Source: a bacterium MnTg04 (lineage in GTDB: Bacteria; Pseudomonadota; Gammaproteobacteria; Steroidobacterales; MnTg04). From it: 5,837 nucleotides of DNA. The DNA is taken from the NCBI GenBank assembly GCA_008975185.1, contig BFAU01000094.1:1-5837 (forward strand), given 5' to 3'. Made by a program: the position numbers and the translations under genes. The notes below the pieces were generated by a model, which did no database searches, had not been told where the DNA came from, and saw only the letters and a list, made by a program, of their open reading frames with translations. Shown here piece after piece: positions 1 through 5,246 of the stretch; positions within the stretch are counted from its first letter, which is position 1, and each line of letters begins with the position of its first letter.

Positions 1-647
1 CACTGTATACCTTCCGGATGCTGTTTTTGACTTTCCATGGCAAGGAACGCATGGACCGGCATACCCGCGAGCAGCTCAAGGAGAGCCCGTTGGTAGTCAC
101 CGTGCCGCTGGTTCTGCTGGCCATCCCGTCCGCCATGATCGGCTGGTACACGATCGAGCCATTGTTGTTTGGCGGGTTTTTTGGCGGCTCGATCAGCGTA
201 TTGCCGGCGCAGGATGTACTGGCCAGACTGGGACAGGATTTCCATGGGCCGGCCGCGTTCGTGCTGCATGGCATCAAGGGCCCGGCTTTCTGGCTGGCGA
301 TGAGTGGCGTCGGTACCGCCTGGTGGGTCTATCTGAAGAACCCCGGGCTCAGTCAGGAGATCGCCCGGCGCCTCAACCACCTGTACGAACTGCTGATCAA
401 CAAGTATTACTTCGACGACTTCAACGAGAAAATTATCGCGGCAGGCGGGCGTGGCGTGGGCAGGTTCCTGTGGCGAATTGGCGACGAAAAAATCATCGAC
501 GGCGGCCTGGTTAACGGTACCGCTAACGGCATCGCCTGGATTGCGCAAAGAGTGCGCGGCATCCAAACCGGTTACCTGTACCACTATGCCTTCACGATGA
601 TTTTCGGTTTCGCAGTCCTCGCGGGCTGGTTGCTGTTGCGCGGCTGA
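1..647 (+). CDS. nuoL: NADH-quinone oxidoreductase subunit L, C-terminal part (5' end outside window)
   Basis: NuoL is the distal antiporter-like proton-pumping subunit of complex I in the inner membrane. The reading frame is open from the window edge (first full codon at 3), so the ATG at 18 is internal and not the start. About 214 residues are visible, roughly the last third of a family that is usually 600-690 residues long. The opening LYTFRMLFLTFHG is a typical NuoL stretch. Membrane segments follow around VVTVPLVLLAIPSAMIGWY and FWLAMSGVGTAWWVYL. Next comes the family-typical LYELLINKYYFDDFNEKI region, which marks the long amphipathic lateral helix along the membrane arm, and the last transmembrane helix near YHYAFTMIFGFAVLAGWLLL. 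The gene ends in TGA at 645-647, 34 nt before nuoM. Identity is clear from these motifs and from the nuoM-nuoN neighbours. Confidence 0.97.
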   Translation, partial: LYTFRMLFLTFHGKERMDRHTREQLKESPLVVTVPLVLLAIPSAMIGWYTIEPLLFGGFFGGSISVLPAQDVLARLGQDFHGPAAFVLHGIKGPAFWLAMSGVGTAWWVYLKNPGLSQEIARRLNHLYELLINKYYFDDFNEKIIAAGGRGVGRFLWRIGDEKIIDGGLVNGTANGIAWIAQRVRGIQTGYLYHYAFTMIFGFAVLAGWLLLRG

Positions 648-681
648 CGGCGATGGGCCAGGGACAAAACGGATTTCATAA

Positions 682-2196
682 ATGATTTACTCCGATTTTC
701 TGCTGAGCTTGCTGATCTGGGTGCCGGTCGCCGGTGGCCTCCTGGTGCTGGCGGTCGGTGAACAGCGTTTGCACGCGGGCCGCTGGATAGCCATGGCGGC
801 CGCGGGCATCACGTTGTTGCTGAGCATTCCACTGTACAGCCAGTTCGACAGCGGGACCGCGGCGATGCAATTTACCGAGTTCCAACCGTGGATCGCCGCC
901 ATCAATGTGAACTACCACCTCGGCGTCGATGGGATCTCGATGCCATTGATCTTGCTGACGACTTTCATGACCGTACTGGTGATCGTCGCGGGCTGGCAAG
1001 GCGTCAAGTCCAATGTCAGCCAGTATTTTGCCGCGTTCCTGATCATGGAAGGGCTGATGATCGGCGTGTTTGCCGCTCTGGACGCCATGCTTTTCTATGT
1101 TTTCTGGGAAGCGATGCTGGTACCGATGTTCCTGATCATCGGCATCTGGGGCGGCCCGCGCCGGGTTTACGCGACCATCAAGTTCTTTTTGTATACCTTT
1201 CTGGGTTCGGTATTCATGCTGGTTTCGCTGATCTACCTGTACCTGCAAACCGGCAGCTATGAGATTTTGGATTTCCACGAGCTTTCGCTGGGGATGAACG
1301 CGCAACTGCTGATATTCATCTCATTCCTGCTGGCGTTCGCCGTCAAGGTGCCGATGTGGCCGGTGCATACCTGGTTGCCGGATGCGCACGTGGAAGCGCC
1401 GACCGGCGGGTCGGTGATCCTGGCGGCGATCATGTTGAAAATGGGGGGCTACGGGTTTTTGCGTTTCAGTCTGCCGATTACCCCGGATGCCAGCCGCAGC
1501 CTGGATGGATTGATTATCGCGATGTCGCTGATCGCGGTGGTTTATATCGGCTTTGTCGCACTGGTGCAGCGTGACATGAAGAAATTGATCGCCTATTCGT
1601 CGATCGCGCACATGGGCTTCGTGACGCTGGGCTTTTTCCTGCCGTTTGCCATTTACGCCAACACCGGGAGCCTCGCGGGCGCGGTGCTGGGCATGCAAGG
1701 CGGGATGGTGCAGATGGTTTCGCACGGGCTGATCTCCGGCGCTTTATTCCTTTGCGTGGGCGTGCTTTACGATCGCATGCACAGCCGGCAGATTGCCGAT
1801 TATGGCGGGGTGGTCAATACCATGCCGTGGTTCGCAACCTTGCTGGTGTTTTTTGCGATGGCCAACGCCGGTCTGCCCGGTACCTCTGCATTCGTCGGTG
1901 AGTTTTTCGTGATCCTGGCCAGCTTCAAGGCAAATTTCTGGATTGCCTTTGCCGCGGCATCGACGCTGGTGCTGGGCGCCGCCTATACCCTGTGGATGGT
2001 GAAGCGGGTTGTTTTTGGCGACATCGCCAACCCGAAAGTCGCAGAATTGAAGGATATAAATGCAAGGGAATTCATAGTATTAGCGATATTAGCTCTTGCA
2101 GTACTTTTACTTGGCGTGTGGCCAGACCCGTTGACCGGGGTCATGGAGGTCACGCTGGATAACCTGTTGCAGCACATCATGCAATCGAAATTGTAG
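682..2196 (+). CDS. nuoM: NADH-quinone oxidoreductase subunit M
   Basis: NuoM is the middle antiporter-like proton-pumping subunit of complex I (Mrp antiporter-related, about 14 transmembrane helices). The protein has 504 residues, a normal length for the family. Key charged residues inside the membrane are present: Glu143 in FYVFWEAMLVPMF, Lys222 in AFAVKVPMWPVHTWLPDAHV, Lys253 in AAIMLKMGGYGFLRF and Glu407 in GTSAFVGEFFV. By alignment from memory these correspond to E144, K234, K265 and E407 of the E. coli protein. The conserved KKLIAYSSIAHMGFV segment lies at 300-314. The ATG at 682 is preceded by a weak GGA at 671-673, 8 nt upstream, and gives the expected N-terminus. Residues 454-477 use AT-rich, rare-looking codons unlike the rest of the gene. 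The stop is 17 nt before nuoN, consistent with one operon. Confidence 0.99.
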   Translation: MIYSDFLLSLLIWVPVAGGLLVLAVGEQRLHAGRWIAMAAAGITLLLSIPLYSQFDSGTAAMQFTEFQPWIAAINVNYHLGVDGISMPLILLTTFMTVLVIVAGWQGVKSNVSQYFAAFLIMEGLMIGVFAALDAMLFYVFWEAMLVPMFLIIGIWGGPRRVYATIKFFLYTFLGSVFMLVSLIYLYLQTGSYEILDFHELSLGMNAQLLIFISFLLAFAVKVPMWPVHTWLPDAHVEAPTGGSVILAAIMLKMGGYGFLRFSLPITPDASRSLDGLIIAMSLIAVVYIGFVALVQRDMKKLIAYSSIAHMGFVTLGFFLPFAIYANTGSLAGAVLGMQGGMVQMVSHGLISGALFLCVGVLYDRMHSRQIADYGGVVNTMPWFATLLVFFAMANAGLPGTSAFVGEFFVILASFKANFWIAFAAASTLVLGAAYTLWMVKRVVFGDIANPKVAELKDINAREFIVLAILALAVLLLGVWPDPLTGVMEVTLDNLLQHIMQSKL

Positions 2197-2213
2197 AGAA
2201 TAACGAGCCCAAT

Positions 2214-3650
2214 ATGACTCTGAGTGCACACGAACTGAGCCTGGTCGCACCGGAAATTTTTGTTCTGGCGATGGCCTGTCTGGTGCTGATGGCGGCGGGG
2301 TTTTCCAGCAAGAAAAATCAAACGCTCAGTTACATACTGAGCATCCTGACATTGATCGGGGCCGCCTGGCTGAGTTATCGCTTCGTGCCGTCAGGCCGCG
2401 AGATTATTTTTTCCGGCATGGTGGTGGCGGACCAGCTGGGTACGGTTTTGAAGCTGTTTTGCTACGCGGTGCTGGCGGTAGTCTTTTTGTATTCAAAAAA
2501 CTATCTGCAGCAGCGCAATCTGTTGAAGGGCGAGTATTTCGTACTCGCGCTGTTTGGCTTGCTGGGGATCATGGTCATGATCGCCGCGAACAGCCTGATT
2601 ACGATATATCTCGGCCTGGAGCTCCTGTCGCTGTCGCTGTACACCCTGGTCGCGATCAATCGCGATTCGGTGTTGTCGTCGGAAGCCGCGATGAAATATT
2701 TCGTACTCGGCGCAATCGCCTCCGGCTGCCTGCTTTATGGGATGTCGCTGCTTTACGGAGCGACGGGGACGCTTGACTTGACCGAGTTGAAGGTGGCCCT
2801 GGCCGGGGCGGACCCGCTGCGCATCCAGTTCTTGCTGGCGCTGGCTTTCCTGCTGGTTGGTATCGCCTTCAAATTCGGCGCGGCGCCGATCCACATGTGG
2901 GTGCCCGACGTATACCAGGGCGCGCTGAGTTCGGTCACGCTATATGTCGGCACGATACCGAAAATTGCCGCATTCGCACTTTTCATGAGGATTCTGGCGG
3001 AAGCGCTGGGCGACATGTATGGCAGCTGGCGGGACATGGTGATGGTGCTTGCCATCTTGTCGATGGGCATCGGCAACCTGGTTGCGATCGTGCAGACCAA
3101 TATAAAACGCATGCTGGCCTATTCGACGATTTCCCATGTCGGTTTTATACTCCTGGGTTTCCTGGCGGGCGGGCCCGTGGGCTACCAGGCCGCCCTGTTT
3201 TATACGCTGGCCTACGTCATCATGGCGGCCGGCGCTTTCGGCATGATCATCCTGCTCAGCCGCAAAGGTTTTGAAGCCGAGCGGCTTGAGGATTTCAAGG
3301 GTCTGAACCAGCGCAGCCCCTGGTTCGCGCTGATCATGATGATTGTCATGTTCAGCATGGCTGGTGTGCCGCCGATGCTCGGTTTCTACGCCAAGATACA
3401 GGTCATCATGGCCGTCCTGGATGCCGGCATGGTCTGGCTGGCTATTTTCGCCGTCCTCTTTTCGGTGATCGGCGCTTTTTATTATTTACGGATCATCAAA
3501 CTGATGTATTTCGATGCCCCGGAGGGCGCGGAGCCACTGCAGGCGGAAATCGATATGCGCCTGGTTTTGTCCGCCAACGGACTGCTGGTCCTGTTCTTGG
3601 GGTTGTTTCCGGGCGGTCTCCTCGCACTCTGCGCCAGTGTTCTGCCCTGA
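2214..3650 (+). CDS. nuoN: NADH-quinone oxidoreductase subunit N
   Basis: NuoN is the third antiporter-like subunit of the complex I membrane arm, lying closest to the quinone-site end. The protein has 478 residues, normal for the family, and is almost entirely transmembrane helices. Recognisable motifs are IYLGLELLSLSLYTLVA (Glu136), SSEAAMKYFVLGAIASG, VGIAFKFGAAPIHMWVPDVY (Lys220), VGTIPKIAAFALFMR (Lys250), KRMLAYSTISHVGF (His308) and GVPPMLGFYAKI (Lys394). These match, from memory, E133, K217, K247 and K395 of the E. coli subunit. The ATG at 2214 has only a modest GAG (2205-2207) as ribosome binding site. It starts 17 nt after nuoM, so translation may partly depend on upstream ribosomes. 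This is the last nuo gene. No convincing terminator follows it before the tRNA gene, so the operon transcript probably runs to the hairpin at 3836-3862. Confidence 0.99.
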   Translation: MTLSAHELSLVAPEIFVLAMACLVLMAAGFSSKKNQTLSYILSILTLIGAAWLSYRFVPSGREIIFSGMVVADQLGTVLKLFCYAVLAVVFLYSKNYLQQRNLLKGEYFVLALFGLLGIMVMIAANSLITIYLGLELLSLSLYTLVAINRDSVLSSEAAMKYFVLGAIASGCLLYGMSLLYGATGTLDLTELKVALAGADPLRIQFLLALAFLLVGIAFKFGAAPIHMWVPDVYQGALSSVTLYVGTIPKIAAFALFMRILAEALGDMYGSWRDMVMVLAILSMGIGNLVAIVQTNIKRMLAYSTISHVGFILLGFLAGGPVGYQAALFYTLAYVIMAAGAFGMIILLSRKGFEAERLEDFKGLNQRSPWFALIMMIVMFSMAGVPPMLGFYAKIQVIMAVLDAGMVWLAIFAVLFSVIGAFYYLRIIKLMYFDAPEGAEPLQAEIDMRLVLSANGLLVLFLGLFPGGLLALCASVLP

Positions 3651-3706
3651 TTCTCGCAGGCCAATGAAACAGGAGCCTTTCGGGGGTTCCGGCCCTCCGA
3701 TATCGG

Positions 3707-3735
3707 TTGCAAATAGCGCAGAGGGTTTGTAAACT
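3707..3735 (+). promoter_or_regulatory. Candidate sigma70 promoter of the initiator tRNA gene
   Basis: A -35-like TTGCAA (3707-3712) and a -10-like TAAACT (3730-3735) each match 4 of 6 consensus bases and are separated by exactly 17 nt. The bases after the -10 (GCGCGCC, 3736-3742) form a GC-rich discriminator, the hallmark of stable-RNA promoters under stringent (ppGpp) control. A start near 3742-3744 would leave a leader of only 6-8 nt before the tRNA. The call rests on spacing, position and discriminator; the hexamers alone would be weak. Confidence 0.6.
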
Positions 3736-3749
3736 GCGCGCCTTGCGGA

Positions 3750-3826
3750 TGCGGGGTGGAGCAGTCTGGCAGCTCGTCGGGCTCATAACCCGAAGGTCGC
3801 AGGTTCAAATCCTGCCCCCGCTACCA
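3750..3826 (+). tRNA. Initiator tRNA-fMet (anticodon CAT)
   Basis: This is a 77-nt cloverleaf with an encoded CCA end. The acceptor arm is 3750-3756 paired with 3816-3822. The D-stem is GAGC/GCTC, the anticodon stem is TCGGG (3777-3781) with CCCGA (3789-3793), and the anticodon CAT is at 3784-3786. The T-stem is GCAGG/CCTGC around TTCAAAT. Initiator hallmarks are all present: position 1 is unpaired with 72 (T3750 opposite T3822), three consecutive G:C pairs close the anticodon stem, and the D-stem has A11:U24. These features direct formylation, P-site entry and exclusion from elongation. The mismatch is U:U instead of the C:A of E. coli. Its place after nuoN resembles the metY locus that precedes rimP-nusA in enterobacteria, but the downstream gene is not seen here. 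Confidence 0.97.
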
Positions 3827-3835
3827 GGAAAACCG

Positions 3836-3862
3836 AAAACCCGGCCATGTGCCGGGTTTTTT
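3836..3862 (+). terminator. Rho-independent terminator after tRNA-fMet
   Basis: The GC stem CCCGGC (3840-3845) pairs with GCCGGG (3851-3856) across a 5-nt loop (CATGT) and is followed by six T residues (3857-3862). The A-tract at 3836-3839 lengthens the stem to 10 bp. It lies 9 nt after the tRNA 3' end and probably ends both tRNA and nuo readthrough transcripts. The shorter T-run on the opposite strand could also give some termination of transcripts coming from the IS cluster. Confidence 0.92.
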
Positions 3863-3880
3863 GTGCCTGCTATCCACTCA

Positions 3881-3917
3881 CTTAATGTCCGCTTTACCCC
3901 AGAAAGCGGACATTGAG
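3881..3917. repeat. Palindromic repeat unit 1 (near-perfect 15-bp inverted repeat)
   Basis: CTTAATGTCCGCTTT (3881-3895) pairs with AAAGCGGACATTGAG (3903-3917) around a 7-nt loop. The inner 12 bp are perfect, and only one of the outer three pairs is a T-G wobble. It lacks a T-tract and lies beyond the tRNA terminator, so it is not an obvious terminator. Its core AATGTCCGCTT recurs inverted at 5191-5201, and a shorter GTCCGCT lies at 3935-3941. This looks like a dispersed intergenic palindromic repeat. From memory, similar AGCGGACATT palindromes are common between genes in many proteobacteria, but I could not search. Confidence 0.8.
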
Positions 3918-3934
3918 CTAAGATCGCACTGAGG

Positions 3935-3951
3935 GTCCGCTAATGACCCAA
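3935..3951. repeat. Left half of palindromic repeat unit 2, split by the IS3-family element
   Basis: GTCCGCT (3935-3941) followed by AATGACCCAA ends exactly at the left IS boundary. Its partner AGCGGAC sits at 5192-5198, just outside the right boundary. Joining the two flanks rebuilds a 7-bp perfect stem with a 13-nt loop, so the IS probably inserted into the loop of a second palindrome of the same family. Confidence 0.65.
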
Positions 3952-3987
3952 TGGTCTTGCCTCGGTAAAACGGACAGCTGAGTTAAG
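3952..3987 (+). repeat. Left terminal inverted repeat of the IS3-family element
   Basis: It begins TGGTCTTGCCTCGG and pairs with the right end, which reads TGATCTTGTATCGG on the minus strand. Over 36 nt, 27 positions agree. The inner part (CGGACA then CTGAG) contains the stop codon of orfB at 3983-3985. Confidence 0.88.
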
Positions 3988-4841
3988 CCCTCATTGTCCG
4001 GTGTTCGAACTGAACGGAGCTGATATTGCCGACGTATCCGTGGCGGCGTTTTCGGTTATAGAAGCGCTCGATGTAATCGAACACATCGGCTCTTGCTTCG
4101 TTTCTCGTACGGTAGTTCCTCCTTTTCGTGCGTTCCCTTTTCAGTGAGGCAAAGAAGCTTTCGACAACGGCGTTATCGTAACAACTGCCTTTGTCGCTCA
4201 TGCTGCAAGTGATGCCGTTAACTTTGAGCAGGGCCTGGAAGTCATCGCTTAAGTACTGCACGCCACGATCGGAGTGATGGATCAGATCCTCACCTGGCCG
4301 ACGTTGGCCGAGCGCCATGTTAAGTGCATCGAGTACCAGATGACGATTGATACGCCGACTCATGGACCAGCCAATGATGCGTCGCGAGTACAGATCCATA
4401 ACGACAGCCAGGTACAACCAACCCTGTCCGGTCCACAGGTAGGTGATTGTCAGAGGCCCAGCGTTCGTTCGTTGTAGCTGCAGAGAAGTCCTGCTCCAGT
4501 AAGTTGCTGGCTCGCGTCATTCCGCTCTTGGTTGTGACCCGAAAGCGCCGCTTCGGACAGCCCTTAAGGCCCGCCAAGTGCATTAAACGGGCGACTTTGG
4601 GCCGACCACAGGGATGTCCTGTGGCGTTGAGCTCCGCGTGTACCCGTGGACTGCCGTAGGTGCCGTCACTCTCGGCGTGCACTTGTCGGATGGTCTCGGT
4701 GAGTTGTCGGTCATAACTGGCTCGCGGACTCTCGGGTCGAGCTTGCCAGTCGTAGTAACCGCTGGCTGACACCTTCAGTGCATCACACATCATGCGCACC
4801 GGATTCAGACTGCGGCGTCGATGGATACAGCTGTATCTCAC
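3983..4841 (-). pseudogene. IS3-family transposase OrfB (DDE integrase core), frameshifted
   Basis: OrfB carries the catalytic domain that cuts and joins the IS ends, normally made as an OrfAB fusion. It starts at GTG 4841, overlapping the orfA stop by 4 nt (GTGA). The N-terminal part contains a typical helix-turn-helix region (VRMMCDALKVSASGYYDW and TYGSPRVHAEL). At NERWASD the frame breaks: codon 131 is the first catalytic Asp (4449-4451), and an extra T at 4447/4448 (plus strand) shifts it. Removing one base restores ITYLWTGQGWLYLAVVMD and a continuous 285-residue protein of normal family length. The downstream part has the second Asp in IHHSDRGVQY (residue 191 after repair) and the Glu in YDNAVVESFF (residue 227), exactly 35 residues apart, giving DD(35)E. 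As read, neither fragment has all three catalytic residues. A sequencing error cannot be excluded. Confidence 0.92.
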
Positions 4842-5125
4842 TTCGACTCCCTGGCAAAGTACGCCGCCGCATCCTTTAAAAAATCCCGTTCCTGCTCGAC
4901 TTTGGCCAACTTGCGCTTGAGCAGCATCATCTCTTTGTCCCGGGCATTGCTCTGGCCGGGAAAGGCCTTGTCACCCTCTCGCTTGGCCGCTTCACGCCAA
5001 CGTCGAAGTTGTCGGGCATTGATGCCTAACTCCTCGGCAACCAACACATCAGTGACGCCTTCTTCGTTTGCACGCTTTAGCGCTTCGCGCTTAAACTCAG
5101 CGGAGTACCGTTTTCTTCGGCTCAT
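4838..5125 (-). CDS. IS3-family transposase OrfA (DNA-binding protein)
   Basis: OrfA is the 95-residue DNA-binding part of the IS3-family transposase. It binds the terminal repeats and, fused to OrfB by -1 frameshifting, forms the active enzyme; alone it usually acts as a regulator. The N-terminus RRKRYSAEFKREALKRANEE and AEELGINARQLRRWREAAKR form the helix-turn-helix (about residues 4-50). An AFPGQ turn follows near 55-59, then a leucine-rich coiled coil from about 66 to 88 (LLKRKLAKVEQERDFLKDA). The ATG at 5125 has a strong ribosome binding site, GGGAGGT, 5 nt upstream. The stop at 4838-4840 overlaps the orfB GTG. The gene appears intact and would still give a DNA-binding protein despite the broken orfB, which could make it a repressor of related copies. 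Confidence 0.93.
   Translation of the reverse strand: MSRRKRYSAEFKREALKRANEEGVTDVLVAEELGINARQLRRWREAAKREGDKAFPGQSNARDKEMMLLKRKLAKVEQERDFLKDAAAYFARESK
4874..4883 (-). other. Programmed -1 frameshift site within orfA
   Basis: On the minus strand the orfA codons GAT TTT TTA AAG contain two overlapping X_XXY_YYZ slippery heptamers, T_TTT_TTA (4877-4883) and T_TTA_AAG (4874-4880). The -1 frame is open from here across the orfA stop into RYSCIHRRR of orfB, so slippage would give an OrfAB fusion. Its place in the C-terminal coiled coil of OrfA is where IS3-family elements carry this signal. The usual IS3-family heptamer is A-rich (A_AAA_AAG); this one is U-rich. Confidence 0.75.
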
Positions 5126-5130
5126 GTTGC

Positions 5131-5137
5131 ACCTCCC
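5131..5137 (-). promoter_or_regulatory. Ribosome binding site of orfA
   Basis: On the minus strand GGGAGGT ends 5 nt before the ATG at 5125. This near-perfect Shine-Dalgarno sequence decides the start and is much stronger than those of the nuo genes here. Confidence 0.85.
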
Positions 5138-5155
5138 TAGCGCATTATCGCGCTA
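5138..5155. repeat. Small palindrome between promoter and ribosome binding site of orfA
   Basis: TAGCGC (5138-5143) and GCGCTA (5150-5155) form a perfect 6-bp inverted repeat around a 6-nt centre. That centre, read on the minus strand, is GATAAT, the candidate -10 box. The hairpin directly abuts the Shine-Dalgarno sequence. Transcripts entering from outside would carry it, whereas transcripts starting at the IS promoter would lack most of it. Confidence 0.7.
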
Positions 5156-5173
5156 AAATCAGGTGTCCGTGAA
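5144..5173 (-). promoter_or_regulatory. Candidate promoter for orfA/orfB
   Basis: On the minus strand TTCACG (5168-5173, 4 of 6 to the -35 consensus) is followed after 18 nt by GATAAT (5144-5149, 5 of 6 to the -10 consensus). The -35 lies within the right terminal repeat, a frequent arrangement in IS3-family elements that lets the bound transposase repress its own promoter. Confidence 0.5.
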
Positions 5174-5188
5174 ACCGATACAAGATCA
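5153..5188 (-). repeat. Right terminal inverted repeat of the IS3-family element
   Basis: Read on the minus strand it begins TGATCTTGTATCGG and continues with CACGGACACCTGA. It matches the left end at 27 of 36 positions and holds the -35 part of the orfA promoter. Confidence 0.88.
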
Positions 5189-5246
5189 GTAAGCGGACAT
5201 TAAAGCCTGAAAACTGCCGATCCTGGCGAAAGGTCGCTTTACGACT
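5189..5246. repeat. Flank between the two ISs: right half of palindrome 2 plus repeat-like sequence
   Basis: It contains AAGCGGACATT (5191-5201), the inverse of the core at 3884-3894, and so completes the palindrome split by the IS3-family element. A small GCGA/TCGC hairpin follows at 5226-5237. There is no credible gene. It most likely continues the dispersed repeat into which both mobile elements inserted, or which they border. Confidence 0.55.

Larger units (their letters stand above)
3952..5188 (-). mobile_element. IS3-family insertion sequence, 1237 bp, transposase frame broken
   Basis: The ends are imperfect inverted repeats, 3952-3987 and 5153-5188, matching at 27 of 36 positions and each starting 5'-TG. 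Between them, on the minus strand, lie orfA and orfB in the classical IS3-family arrangement, with overlapping genes in the 0 and -1 frames. Length and layout are normal for the family. The FPG motif of OrfA, followed by a leucine-rich coiled coil, suggests the IS3 or IS51 group, but the group is tentative. The 3-nt flanks (CAA left, GTA right) are not a duplication. The left terminal repeat overlaps the orfB stop codon and the right one overlaps the orfA promoter. Because orfB is frameshifted, this copy is probably not autonomous, although intact copies elsewhere could act on its ends. Confidence 0.92.

Noticed and set aside
676..1305. 209-codon open frame on the minus strand antisense to nuoM
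   Set aside because: Its sequence is rich in Q, H, R and D, as expected of a shadow frame of a GC-rich membrane protein gene. nuoM in the other strand is certain.
2197..2213. Promoter or terminator between nuoM and nuoN
   Set aside because: The gap is only 17 nt and holds nothing beyond a modest GAG ribosome binding site.
3672..3698. GGAG...CTCC hairpin between nuoN and the tRNA as a nuo terminator
   Set aside because: The stem is short and interrupted by bulges, and no T-tract follows.
3482..3808. Minus-strand open frames over the end of nuoN and the tRNA gene
   Set aside because: They overlap a definite CDS and a definite tRNA. The MNLRPSGYEPDELPDCSTP start is the well-known false translation of a tRNA antisense strand.
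3707..3916. 69-codon plus-strand frame starting in the tRNA promoter
   Set aside because: It reads through the tRNA, the terminator and the palindrome, so its peptide is an artefact of structured non-coding DNA.
4821..5156. 111-codon plus-strand frame opposite orfA
   Set aside because: It is antisense to a well-supported IS3-family orfA with a strong ribosome binding site, and it has no ribosome binding site or family resemblance of its own.
3881..5201. Recurrent GTCCGCT/AGCGGAC units as a CRISPR-like or integron array
   Set aside because: The units are inverted, not direct, repeats. Spacing is irregular, and there are no spacers, cas genes or integrase.
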